40,872 nt of DNA from Deltaproteobacteria bacterium. Lineage in GTDB: Bacteria > Desulfobacterota > GWC2-55-46 > DRQE01. Position numbers and translations under genes: made by a program. Position 1 is the first letter of the stretch. The number at the start of each line of letters is the position of its first letter. The stretch covers positions 1-40,872 of the forward strand of contig JAJRSM010000019.1 of NCBI GenBank assembly GCA_024278765.1. The letters run 5' to 3'. The notes under the pieces were generated by a model, which worked only from the letters and a program-made list of their open reading frames with translations, did no database searches and was not told where the DNA came from. This document shows, one piece after another, positions 27,518-36,425 of this stretch.

Positions 27518-28906
27518 ATGTCGGAGAAGAAATATAAATTCAAGGTCCTTCTTATCTGGCCTTACAACCAGCATGCACTGGATATTCTGGAGCTCTATCC
27601 GCTGGGGCTAGGATACATCTATGCCAATATAGATAAAGACCGGTATGAGGTCTCTGTGATGGACTGTACTATTGATGCCACCTCGCCGGACTCGGAGCGT
27701 TTTGCCGCAGATCTTCGCCAGCTAAAGCCGGATCTAGTTGGTATTTCATTTTGGAGTAGTAATACAGATGCCGTACGCACCACGGTAGATGCCGTGCGCA
27801 GGGAATGCCCTGGGGCTACCGTGGTCTTTGGCGGTCCGCATGCAACGACCTACGGTGAGTATGAGGTCAGAAACAATAACGTAGATTATGTTATAGCCGC
27901 TGAGGGTGAGAGGTCTTTTCCGATGCTGCTCGATGCGATCTCAGGCGGGGGCGAGGATCTTTCATCAATACCTGGGCTGGTCTTTAAAGATAAAAAAGGC
28001 GAGATCTGTTCATCTCCAGTAGACTTTGAAGATGACCTTGATCTGCTTGGCGATATTGATTACGAGGCTATGCGGCTTAAGGATTATCATAGGGCAGGCT
28101 ACGTATATTCCGGCCCTGCTGTCGTCCATCATGGGAGGTTGACGGCACTTATGCTTGCCACCCGTGGCTGTGCATTTAGGTGTAAGTTCTGCTCGGCGAC
28201 ATTGCTGAGCGGAAAAAAACTCAGGGTTCATTCTCCTGCCTATATAGTGAGGACTATAAAAAACCTTTATGACAACTTTGGCGTTAAGGTCGCAACCCTT
28301 GGTGACGATAATTTTACTCTAAATACCGGCTATGCTATAGAGCTCTGCGAGGCCATCATTGAGCTTGGTCTGGATGACCTTGTGATGACTGCTCCGAACG
28401 GGATACGTATGTCGGGGCTAACGCAAGAGTTGCTTGATAAGATGGTAGAGGCGGGCTTTGAAGAGGTAACGGTCGCCCCGGAGTCGGGTTCGCCAAAAAC
28501 TCTGGAGAGGATGCAGAAGGATGTAAGGTTAGAACTCGTAGCAGGTGCGGTGGATATGTGTCACGCAGCCGGGCTTAAGGTCAAGGCTAATTTCATTATC
28601 GGTTATCCCGGCGAGACAGAGGCTGATCTAAAGATGACCGAAGACTTAATTATGAACAATGACTTTGATCAGATAGGGCTTTGTTTTTTTCAACCGCTTC
28701 CGGGCACACCTATCTTTAACGAGCTGCTCGCTGCCGCTGAGATAGATGAATCTTTTATCCCGGGCCGTTACAATCAGTGTACGTATTTTCCACGTACCGT
28801 TGATAAGGTTATTCTCTGTGATGCCTTTAACCGCATAATGAATGGCTTTAGAGACAAGAAAGGCTGGAAATACGAGAACGCCAAGGTAGGTTCAATCAGG
28901 GTATGA
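27518..28906 (+). CDS. B12-binding-domain radical SAM protein
   Basis: N-terminal LYPLGLGYIYANI..LVGISFWSSN..VVFGGPHATTYGEYE; radical SAM CAFRCKFC; TVAPESGSPKTLERM; FIIGYPGETEAD. Confidence 0.92.
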   Translation: MSEKKYKFKVLLIWPYNQHALDILELYPLGLGYIYANIDKDRYEVSVMDCTIDATSPDSERFAADLRQLKPDLVGISFWSSNTDAVRTTVDAVRRECPGATVVFGGPHATTYGEYEVRNNNVDYVIAAEGERSFPMLLDAISGGGEDLSSIPGLVFKDKKGEICSSPVDFEDDLDLLGDIDYEAMRLKDYHRAGYVYSGPAVVHHGRLTALMLATRGCAFRCKFCSATLLSGKKLRVHSPAYIVRTIKNLYDNFGVKVATLGDDNFTLNTGYAIELCEAIIELGLDDLVMTAPNGIRMSGLTQELLDKMVEAGFEEVTVAPESGSPKTLERMQKDVRLELVAGAVDMCHAAGLKVKANFIIGYPGETEADLKMTEDLIMNNDFDQIGLCFFQPLPGTPIFNELLAAAEIDESFIPGRYNQCTYFPRTVDKVILCDAFNRIMNGFRDKKGWKYENAKVGSIRV

Positions 28907-28916
28907 GGAGGTGTTT

Positions 28917-29993
28917 GTGAAGATTAGATCTGCGGTCTTGGTCGCTCCGCGCAAGATTGAAATAATAGAAAATGACGCGCCGAAGCTTGCTGTTTCTGAG
29001 GTGATGGTAGAGGTCGTAGCAAGCGGGGTCTGCACCAGCGAGCTGCCTGTTTATACGGGAGCTAGCGCGGGTGCGGGCGGAGTGTCATTTAGATACGCAA
29101 AATACCCGTGCTCGCTCGGTCATGAGGTCTCGGGAGTCGTTGTTGATACCGGCCCTTGTGTTGACGCGCTTAAAGTCGGCGACAGGGTAACAGGTGTTGC
29201 CTATAGAAGTTCTGGTTTTGCAACGCACGTAATCGAAGACCAGGCCCTTTTTGTAAAGGCCCCTGATAGCGTGCCGCTAGAGCATGCCCTTGGTGAGCCG
29301 CTAATGGCCGTGACCAATATAGTAAGGATGGCAGAGGCAGGCTTCGGCGATTTTGTCTTGATCGTCGGTGACGGCTTTATGTCGCTGCTGACTATTGCCG
29401 CATTGAGTCGGTATCCTTTGAAAGAACTCGTTACAGTAGGCCATCATGACAGTCGACTTGAACTGGCCAAAGAGTTTGGCGCAACGCACGTGATAAACTC
29501 CAATAAGATAGATCCGTACTGGGAGGTAAGGCGCATGATCGACGGCGAGGGCCACGACCCGGACGAGACCCTGTGGCGGGCCGGGGTGGACGTAGCATTT
29601 GATTTTGCCGGTAATATGGCGGCACTGAAGCTATGCGCGAGCCTTTGTAAACCAAAGCAGCGTGCAAAGCTTATGATGCCGTCTTTCTATGGCCCGGAAC
29701 CATTCGATATCGGTCATTATCTGATGAACAGAGCCCCATCGCTTATTGCGTGCCATCCTGCTCATTCCAGGGATATTATCGATGATCTTGGCCGTGCCCT
29801 TTGGGCACTTGATAACGGTACATTTGATATGACCCCGCTTATCACGCATGCTTACAAGCTGGAAGAGACAGCCCTTGCCTTGGAGGCGAGTATTACAAGA
29901 GCCGACGGCTATATAAAGGGAATTGTTGTGCCTGATTTTTCAAGGCTTGAATCAAAAGGCACTTATAAAACAACAGGGGATGTTTTTGGTTAA
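28917..29993 (+). CDS. Zn-dependent alcohol dehydrogenase-like (MDR) protein
   Basis: VVASGVCTSELPVYTG; YPCSLGHEVSGVVVDTG; LKVGDRVTGV; MDR cofactor domain; RBS gaggaggt before the GTG at 28917. Confidence 0.85.
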   Translation: MKIRSAVLVAPRKIEIIENDAPKLAVSEVMVEVVASGVCTSELPVYTGASAGAGGVSFRYAKYPCSLGHEVSGVVVDTGPCVDALKVGDRVTGVAYRSSGFATHVIEDQALFVKAPDSVPLEHALGEPLMAVTNIVRMAEAGFGDFVLIVGDGFMSLLTIAALSRYPLKELVTVGHHDSRLELAKEFGATHVINSNKIDPYWEVRRMIDGEGHDPDETLWRAGVDVAFDFAGNMAALKLCASLCKPKQRAKLMMPSFYGPEPFDIGHYLMNRAPSLIACHPAHSRDIIDDLGRALWALDNGTFDMTPLITHAYKLEETALALEASITRADGYIKGIVVPDFSRLESKGTYKTTGDVFG

Positions 29994-31158
29994 GAATCTT
30001 TTGATACAGGTACACTGGACTGATCTTGAGGGTTATAGGGAACTTATTAAAGGCCCTGTCCTGGGACTTCTTGCAGAGGTTTCTGAAAAGTTTGATAATG
30101 TAGTACTGGTCTGTGCTGATACGCCTGAGAATAAAGCCGTAGAAGAGTTTGCCGCGCGTCATTCTTTAAAGTGTTTTAAGGGCGCGGATACAGATATTCT
30201 GAGGCGTTTTAAGGACTGCATGGACGAATATTCTATGGCCAGTGCCGCGCGGATCCTGCTTTACTGGTTTATGGTTGATGTGCCGTATCTGATTAGATGT
30301 CTGGATGCTCTGGAGGGGGCAAAGGCAGATTATCTCTCAATGCCCATAGACTTTGATGCCAAGTTCGGTGGCGACGTCTTTGCTTATTCTTTTTTATCTA
30401 AGGCAGAGGCCCTTCTTTCTGGCACAAAGAGCAAAGATCATGCTCGTTATCTTTTCTGTCCGTGGGCATTGACAGAGCTTAATCCTGAGGCCTTTGTTTT
30501 TGCGGACTCTCCAGAGGTCCCAAGCTACGGCAAGGAAAGGCTTGATGAAATTAGAAAGATTGTTGATGCCGCATACCCAGAGCGAGCACCGGGGACAGAG
30601 GTTAGTGATTATGAGTTTGCGGCGTCTTTTTTAGGTGAAGCCGCAGAAGATATCGCTGATATCTCATGCGGCTTTGGTGTCGGAACTGAGTACCTTGCAA
30701 TTCGTTTTAAGAGTGTAGTTGGTATAGATTATGATAAAGCGGTAATAGATAAGAATATAAAAAGGACGGGTGAGCTTGAAAACCTCGTTTTTCGCGCAGG
30801 CGACGCTACTGATCAGGGGCTTTTTAAGGCGGCGAGCCTCTCAGCGGTTATCTCTATGCACTCGATGGAGCATTTTCCGGATGACGAGGCCTTTTTAGAG
30901 AATTGCTCACGGTGGTTGCGCCAGGATGGCGTTATGGTTCTGGAGGTCCCGCTGCGCTATAAATATCCATTTGCAACGGACTGGGCTCCGATTGGCTCGG
31001 CCCATATACGTGAGTATACAAAGGCCGGGCTGCGGTCGTTATGCGAAAGGTATTTTAAGATAGAGAAGAGTTTTGGGGTTACTCGCGGGCTTTACCTGGC
31101 CCCGGAGATGGCCCGTAATGCAGTGCTTTTGGTGATGAAAAACAAGAGGTGCGACTAA
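29980..31158 (+). CDS. Degenerate SpsF-like nucleotidyltransferase domain fused to a SAM methyltransferase
   Basis: N-terminal half aligns with the SpsF at 12989 (KCFKGADTDILRRFKDCMDEY vs ACFRGSSEDVLDRYYRAALEY) but lacks the QARMGSTRLPGK motif; C-terminal half DISCGFGVGTEYLAIRFKSVVGIDYD. Confidence 0.75.
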   Translation: MFLVKNLLIQVHWTDLEGYRELIKGPVLGLLAEVSEKFDNVVLVCADTPENKAVEEFAARHSLKCFKGADTDILRRFKDCMDEYSMASAARILLYWFMVDVPYLIRCLDALEGAKADYLSMPIDFDAKFGGDVFAYSFLSKAEALLSGTKSKDHARYLFCPWALTELNPEAFVFADSPEVPSYGKERLDEIRKIVDAAYPERAPGTEVSDYEFAASFLGEAAEDIADISCGFGVGTEYLAIRFKSVVGIDYDKAVIDKNIKRTGELENLVFRAGDATDQGLFKAASLSAVISMHSMEHFPDDEAFLENCSRWLRQDGVMVLEVPLRYKYPFATDWAPIGSAHIREYTKAGLRSLCERYFKIEKSFGVTRGLYLAPEMARNAVLLVMKNKRCD

Positions 31159-32378
31159 TCAGTAAGAGGTTACTTATAATCGGCGGTGGTATTGAGCAGG
31201 TCCGTGCCTACGAGCTTGCCCGTGAGATGGGGTTGTTTCTGGTCGGCTCGGATAGATCGCCGGATGCACCGGCCTTGAAACTTGCCGATGATAAGATAAT
31301 CGCCAGTACAAGAGATCCGAGAGCGAGCCTTAAGGCAGTTTTAGAGTTTAATGAGGACCAAAAGATAGACGGCGTCATGACGCTAGCCAATGACGTACCG
31401 CTGACCGTTGCTACTATCGCTACCAGTCTTGGTCTGCCGGGTATATCAATTGCTTCGGCTCGGCTTGCAGCAGATAAACTTTTAATGAAGCAGGCTTTTA
31501 GCCGTGCTGGCGTGCCTGTGCCGGAGTTTAGAGAGGTTTTCTCAGCTGAAGACCTAAAGGTTGCGATAAAGGACTGGGGCTATCCCATCGTGATTAAGCC
31601 AAATGACGGTAGGGGCTCGCGTGGTGTCCTAAAATTAACCGCAGGGGTTGATCTTTCGTGGGCCTACGCACATGCAAAGGATAATTCCGATAGCGGTCGT
31701 GTTATCGTAGAGGATTTTATAGAAGGTACGCAGTATAGTACTGAATCTATGGTATATAAAGGTTGCTGCTATACGGCCTGTATCTCAGAGCGTAACTACG
31801 AACTTATCGATAAATACGCACCGAATATAATAGAGAACGGCGGGACCTTACCGGCTGATATTAATGAAGCCACCTCGCATGCGATAGAAGACGTTGTCGC
31901 CAGTGCTGCTTGCGCAATGGGGATTAATAACGGTACGGTAAAGGGTGATATAATAATGACCCCGGAAGGCCCGCTTGTCATTGAGCTAGCTGCAAGATTA
32001 AGCGGCGGCTATCTTTGTACTGATCAGATCCCGCTTGCCCGTGGTGTGGACCTTGTTCGCCAGACCATAAAGCTTGCTCTGGGGCAAGAACTGGATACGG
32101 CTGAGCTCGTGGCTGAAGATATCTGCAAGCTCGGGATAAGGTACTTCTTCCCTGAGCCCGGGTGTATTGAAAAAATAGAGGGCTTTGAAGAACTATCGGG
32201 TCTGGAGTGGGTCTCAAAGAAGATGCTATTTCTGGGCGTCGGTGATATAGTTGAGTCGCCCTCTAACCATACAAAAAGAGTTGGCTTTGTTCACGCAAAA
32301 GGCAATACATTTCAAGAGGCAACGCAGCGTGCAATAGAGGCCGCGGCGATGGTACGGATCGAGACCGTGCCTTTATAA
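31149..32378 (+). CDS. ATP-grasp ligase, copy 3 (GTG start)
   Basis: IIGGGIEQVRAYELAREMGLFLVGSDRSPDAPALKLADDK; YPIVIKPNDGRGSRGVLKL; VIVEDFIEGTQYSTESMV; ELAARLSGGYLCTDQIPLARGVD. Confidence 0.88.
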   Translation: MRLISKRLLIIGGGIEQVRAYELAREMGLFLVGSDRSPDAPALKLADDKIIASTRDPRASLKAVLEFNEDQKIDGVMTLANDVPLTVATIATSLGLPGISIASARLAADKLLMKQAFSRAGVPVPEFREVFSAEDLKVAIKDWGYPIVIKPNDGRGSRGVLKLTAGVDLSWAYAHAKDNSDSGRVIVEDFIEGTQYSTESMVYKGCCYTACISERNYELIDKYAPNIIENGGTLPADINEATSHAIEDVVASAACAMGINNGTVKGDIIMTPEGPLVIELAARLSGGYLCTDQIPLARGVDLVRQTIKLALGQELDTAELVAEDICKLGIRYFFPEPGCIEKIEGFEELSGLEWVSKKMLFLGVGDIVESPSNHTKRVGFVHAKGNTFQEATQRAIEAAAMVRIETVPL

Positions 32379-32580
32379 GGTCTTTTTAAGGGCGACTATG
32401 ATTAGTATTAAAGAGGAATAACTAAATAGTATTTATCAGCAGAGTTGCAGAAGATATGAGGTTTTGAAGAAATGACTTAAAGGCCTGAGGCCTGTGTGCT
32501 GAGCGAGAGATTTATTAAGTGGCAGGTACGGGGTAGCGGGTTTGATGGCGATCTTTATAAAAACAAAAGGAGTAAGATAA

Positions 32581-33429
32581 ATGACTTTACTAGATTTTAA
32601 TACAGGTAAGATGTTGAAAGAAAAAGCGGCTGAGCTGAGGCGACATATTATAGTTATGAACTGTTATGCTGGCTCGGGGCATCCGGGAGGTGCGCTCTCT
32701 GCCGTTGAAATTATAACGAGTCTTTTTCATGACGAAATGAACTTTACCGTTGCAAATAAAAACTCTCCCAGCAGAGATAGGTTTGTATTATCAAAGGGCC
32801 ATGCATGTATGGCTCTATACGGTGCTCTGGCTCAGTGCGGTTTTATCTCTACTGATGAGTTTAAAGGTCTTCGTCAGATCGGCGGTAAGTTACAGGGCCA
32901 TCCTGATATGCAAAAGACCACAGGTGTAGAGTTTAACTCTGGCTCGCTGGGCCATGGCCTGTCATTTGCCCTAGGGGTTGCGCTCGGTGCTAAGTTTAAA
33001 AGGGAAAAGTTTCGCGTCTATACCTTGCTTGGCGATGGTGAACTGAATGAAGGGCAAGTCTGGGAGGCTTTCATGTTCGGTGCGCATTATCAGTTGGATA
33101 ATCTGGTAGCCATTATTGATCATAATAAACTCCAGAGCGATGCTGAGTGCGATAAGGTAACGGCACTTTCTCCGCTTCTTGATAAGCTTACGGCATTTGG
33201 TTGGAATGTAATTGAAATAGACGGTCATGATTTTTCTGCTATATCTGCTGCTCTTTATACGGCACGTAGGGCTAAAAAACGCCCTACGGTTATAGTTGCT
33301 AATACAATTAAGGGAAAGGGGATATCATTTATGGAAAATGTGCCGAAGTGGCACGGCAGTCTTGCGCCTGAGGGAGAAGAGCGAGAGATTGCTCTGAAAG
33401 AATGCGGCTACGAAGGCGGTGATCTATGA
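32581..33429 (+). CDS. Split transketolase, N-terminal subunit, copy 2
   Basis: SGHPGGALSAVEIITSLF; RDRFVLSKGHACMALYGALA; LLGDGELNEGQVWEAFM; ANTIKGKGISFMEN..WHG. Confidence 0.94.
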   Translation: MTLLDFNTGKMLKEKAAELRRHIIVMNCYAGSGHPGGALSAVEIITSLFHDEMNFTVANKNSPSRDRFVLSKGHACMALYGALAQCGFISTDEFKGLRQIGGKLQGHPDMQKTTGVEFNSGSLGHGLSFALGVALGAKFKREKFRVYTLLGDGELNEGQVWEAFMFGAHYQLDNLVAIIDHNKLQSDAECDKVTALSPLLDKLTAFGWNVIEIDGHDFSAISAALYTARRAKKRPTVIVANTIKGKGISFMENVPKWHGSLAPEGEEREIALKECGYEGGDL

Positions 33430-34361
33430 TTTCGATGAGAGACGCTTTTGGCCAGGCTTTGGTCGAGCTTGGAAAGATAAGAAATGACTTTGTCGTGCTT
33501 GATGCGGACGTAGCCGGTGGCACTGGGACGTTGCCTTTTCGTGAGGCCTTCCCCAATAGATTTATTCAGTGCGGTATAGCCGAGCAGAATATGGTAAGTA
33601 TGGCAGCCGGCTTTTCAACAAGTGGTCTGATCCCTATCGTGACCTGTTACTCTGTCTTTGCATCTATGCGCGCCATCGAACAGGCACGTAACTCGGTAGC
33701 CTATCCAAAGTTTAATGTAAAGATAATCGCAAGCCACGTAGGCCTTGACGTCGGCCCGGACGGCCCCTCGCATCAGGCGATGGAGGACCTTGCTATATTC
33801 AGATCCATACCGAACTTCAGGGTCGTGTCCCCGGCTGATCCAACTGAGCTTAAAAAAGCTTTACCATCAATACTGAGCAGTGACGGCCCTGTCTATATGC
33901 GTACAGGGAGAAGCCCGCTACCGACGATCTTTGATGAGGATATAGGCTTTAGGATAGGTAAGGCAATGATTGTTCGCGACGGTGTGGATTGTACAATTAT
34001 AGCCGTTGGAGTTATGGTCGCACGCGCCCTTGTTGCGGCAGGAGAGCTTGAGGCAGACGGTATAAAGTGTCGAGTCGTTAATATGTCTACGATCAAGCCA
34101 ATTGATATGGCGGTTATTAAAGACTCAGCAGAGAAGACCGGTGCTATAGTTACGGCAGAGGACCATAATATTATAGGTGGGCTTGGCGGTGCTGTGGCCG
34201 AAGTGCTCGGTGAGATCTGCCCTGTGCCAATGCAGCGCGTCGGTATAAAAGACCGTTTCGCAGAGTCCGGCGATCCAGAGGCTCTGGCAACAAAATACGG
34301 CTTGGATAGCCGCACCATAAAGGCCGCTGTCCTGAGGGTGATAAAGAGAAAGAAAAGTTAA
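33426..34361 (+). CDS. Split transketolase, C-terminal subunit, copy 2
   Basis: FVVLDADVAGGTGTLPFREAFPNRFIQCGIAEQNMVSMAAGFSTSGLIPIVTCYSVFASMRAIEQAR; TAEDHNIIGGLGG; ATGA overlap with the upstream subunit. Confidence 0.94.
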   Translation: MISMRDAFGQALVELGKIRNDFVVLDADVAGGTGTLPFREAFPNRFIQCGIAEQNMVSMAAGFSTSGLIPIVTCYSVFASMRAIEQARNSVAYPKFNVKIIASHVGLDVGPDGPSHQAMEDLAIFRSIPNFRVVSPADPTELKKALPSILSSDGPVYMRTGRSPLPTIFDEDIGFRIGKAMIVRDGVDCTIIAVGVMVARALVAAGELEADGIKCRVVNMSTIKPIDMAVIKDSAEKTGAIVTAEDHNIIGGLGGAVAEVLGEICPVPMQRVGIKDRFAESGDPEALATKYGLDSRTIKAAVLRVIKRKKS

Positions 34362-34394
34362 AGACCTTTAAAAGCTAAAAGGAAGGCATCTGTT

Positions 34395-35147
34395 ATGGAT
34401 AATCTAGCTGGAAGGATAGCTCTTGTCACCGGCGGCTCTCGTGGCATCGGTAAGGGGGTAGCTCAGGCCCTTGGAAGGGCCGGGGCTACGGTTGTAGTTA
34501 CGTACAATAGCAATCAGGCTCTAGCCGGGCAATTAGTTGAGACCCTTACCTGCAGTGGTATTACGGCGCATTGCCTGAAGCTCTGCGCCCAGGATAGGGG
34601 GTCTGTCAGAGAGGTCATCGCTGAGATAAATAAAAGATTTGGCCAGATAGATATACTGGTAAATAACGCCGCTATATCGCAGGAAAAACCCTTTGATACT
34701 GTAACCGATAGTGACTGGGATAGTATGTTGGCGGTAAATCTACGAGGCCCTTTTGCATGCACCCAGGAGGTGTTGCCCGGGATGCGCAAGCAGGGTTACG
34801 GGCGTATTATAAATATAGCCTCGATTGGCGGGCAGTGGGGTGGCTTTAATCAGGTCCATTATGCCGCAAGCAAGGCGGCCCTGATAAGCTTTACGCATTC
34901 TATGGCCAAGATATATAGCAAGGACGGCATTACATCCAATGCTGTTTCGCCGGGGCTGGTCGCCAGTGATATGTCGGCGGCAGAGCTTCAGACTGAGGCC
35001 GGTGCTAAAAAGCTAAGCGGTATTCCTGTTGGAAGAATAGCCTCGGTTGATGAGATAGCTGCCGTGGTTGTCTTTCTTGCCGGTAATTCTGCTGCTTATA
35101 TTACAGGGCAGACGATTAATGTGAATGGTGGAATGTTATTTAGTTGA
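34395..35147 (+). CDS. SDR-family oxidoreductase (FabG-like)
   Basis: GRIALVTGGSRGIGKGVAQALG; NNAAISQEKPF; YAASKAAL; YITGQTINVNGGM. Confidence 0.93.
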   Translation: MDNLAGRIALVTGGSRGIGKGVAQALGRAGATVVVTYNSNQALAGQLVETLTCSGITAHCLKLCAQDRGSVREVIAEINKRFGQIDILVNNAAISQEKPFDTVTDSDWDSMLAVNLRGPFACTQEVLPGMRKQGYGRIINIASIGGQWGGFNQVHYAASKAALISFTHSMAKIYSKDGITSNAVSPGLVASDMSAAELQTEAGAKKLSGIPVGRIASVDEIAAVVVFLAGNSAAYITGQTINVNGGMLFS

Positions 35148-35164
35148 GAGAGGATTCCTTGAAT

Positions 35165-36397
35165 ATGAAAAAAGAGACCAGAACCATTCTGATAGTAGGC
35201 GCGGGTGTTGAGACGATTCCAGGTATCAGGCGTGCTAAAGAAATGGGGCTCTATGTTGTGGTAAGCGATATGAATCCGAATTCCCCGGGCTGTGCAATCG
35301 CTGATAAGAGCATTGTTGCAAGTACATATGATGTTCTGGCTACGGTCGAGGCAGCAAAGGACTTTTTTAAGAATGAAAGGCCTATTGACGGGGTAATAAG
35401 TGTAGCAACCGATGTCCCGGTGGCCGTGGCTAGTGTAGCCGCGGAACTAGGTCTGGTGGGCATTCCTGTAGAGGCTGCGCGTATCGCATCAAATAAGGTC
35501 TTGATGATGCAGGTCTTATCCGATGCTGGGATTCCTGTGCCGTGGTACTCGGTCGTCAACTCAGCTGAGGACCTGAAAGATATTGAGAGGCAGCGTTGCT
35601 GTGACTGTGTCGTAAAGCCCGTTGATAGTCGAGGTTCCAGAGGCGTTGTTATGCTCAGCAGCCTTGAAGAATGCGAGTTCTCTTATAACTATGCTTTGCA
35701 GTTCTCACCGAGCAAGCAGGTGATGGTCGAAGAATACGTCGAAGGCCCTCAGATAAGTACCGAGTCTTTGCTGCTTAAGGACGTGGCATATACCCCGGGG
35801 TTTTCCGACCGTAATTATAAGGATTTTAAGAGGTTCTCCCCGCACATTATTGAAGACGGTGGTCAGCAGCCTTCTTTTTTATTTGATCCGGATCGTCAAG
35901 CAGTCGCAGACCTTGCCGTCAGGGCGGGCCGTGCCATTGGTGTTGAGACAGGGATTATAAAAGGGGATATGGTCTTGTCGGCGCAGGGGCCAAAGGTCAT
36001 TGAGATAGCACCGAGACTCTCTGGCGGATGGTTCTGTACAGACCAGATACCGCTTGCCACAGGGGTTGATTTGATAGGTGCTGCTTTACGGGTAGCCCTT
36101 GGCGAGACTCCGAGCGCGCAGGAACTTACAAATAATAAAACAACGGCTGTCGCAATCCGCTATTTTTTCCCTGCTCCCGGCAAGGTTGTCGCAATCAATA
36201 ATCTATCTGAATTTGACAATACCGAGTGGGTTCATCGTATAGGCTTTTTTGTTAAGGTCGGAGATATTGTCGGCGAGGTATCTGATCATACGGGCCGCTC
36301 CGGCTACGTTATAACGACCGGGCGAACTCGTCAGGAGGCCGTCTCTAGAGCCGACGAGGTCGTAAAGGTCGTAAAGGTCGTAACGACAGCACTATAA
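35165..36397 (+). CDS. ATP-grasp ligase, copy 4
   Basis: IVGAGVETIPGIRRAKEMGLYVVVSDMNPNSPGCAIADKS; CVVKPVDSRGSRGVVML; VMVEEYVEGPQISTESLL; EIAPRLSGGWFCTDQIPLATGVD. Confidence 0.88.
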   Translation: MKKETRTILIVGAGVETIPGIRRAKEMGLYVVVSDMNPNSPGCAIADKSIVASTYDVLATVEAAKDFFKNERPIDGVISVATDVPVAVASVAAELGLVGIPVEAARIASNKVLMMQVLSDAGIPVPWYSVVNSAEDLKDIERQRCCDCVVKPVDSRGSRGVVMLSSLEECEFSYNYALQFSPSKQVMVEEYVEGPQISTESLLLKDVAYTPGFSDRNYKDFKRFSPHIIEDGGQQPSFLFDPDRQAVADLAVRAGRAIGVETGIIKGDMVLSAQGPKVIEIAPRLSGGWFCTDQIPLATGVDLIGAALRVALGETPSAQELTNNKTTAVAIRYFFPAPGKVVAINNLSEFDNTEWVHRIGFFVKVGDIVGEVSDHTGRSGYVITTGRTRQEAVSRADEVVKVVKVVTTAL

Positions 36398-36425
36398 TAC
36401 TACATAAGGATGGCTTAGTACTCAG

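Noticed and set aside
36352-36385. gtcgtaaag repeats at the 3' end of ATP-grasp copy 4
   Set aside because: Only about three 9-nt units encoding VVKVVKVV; too short to interpret beyond local slippage
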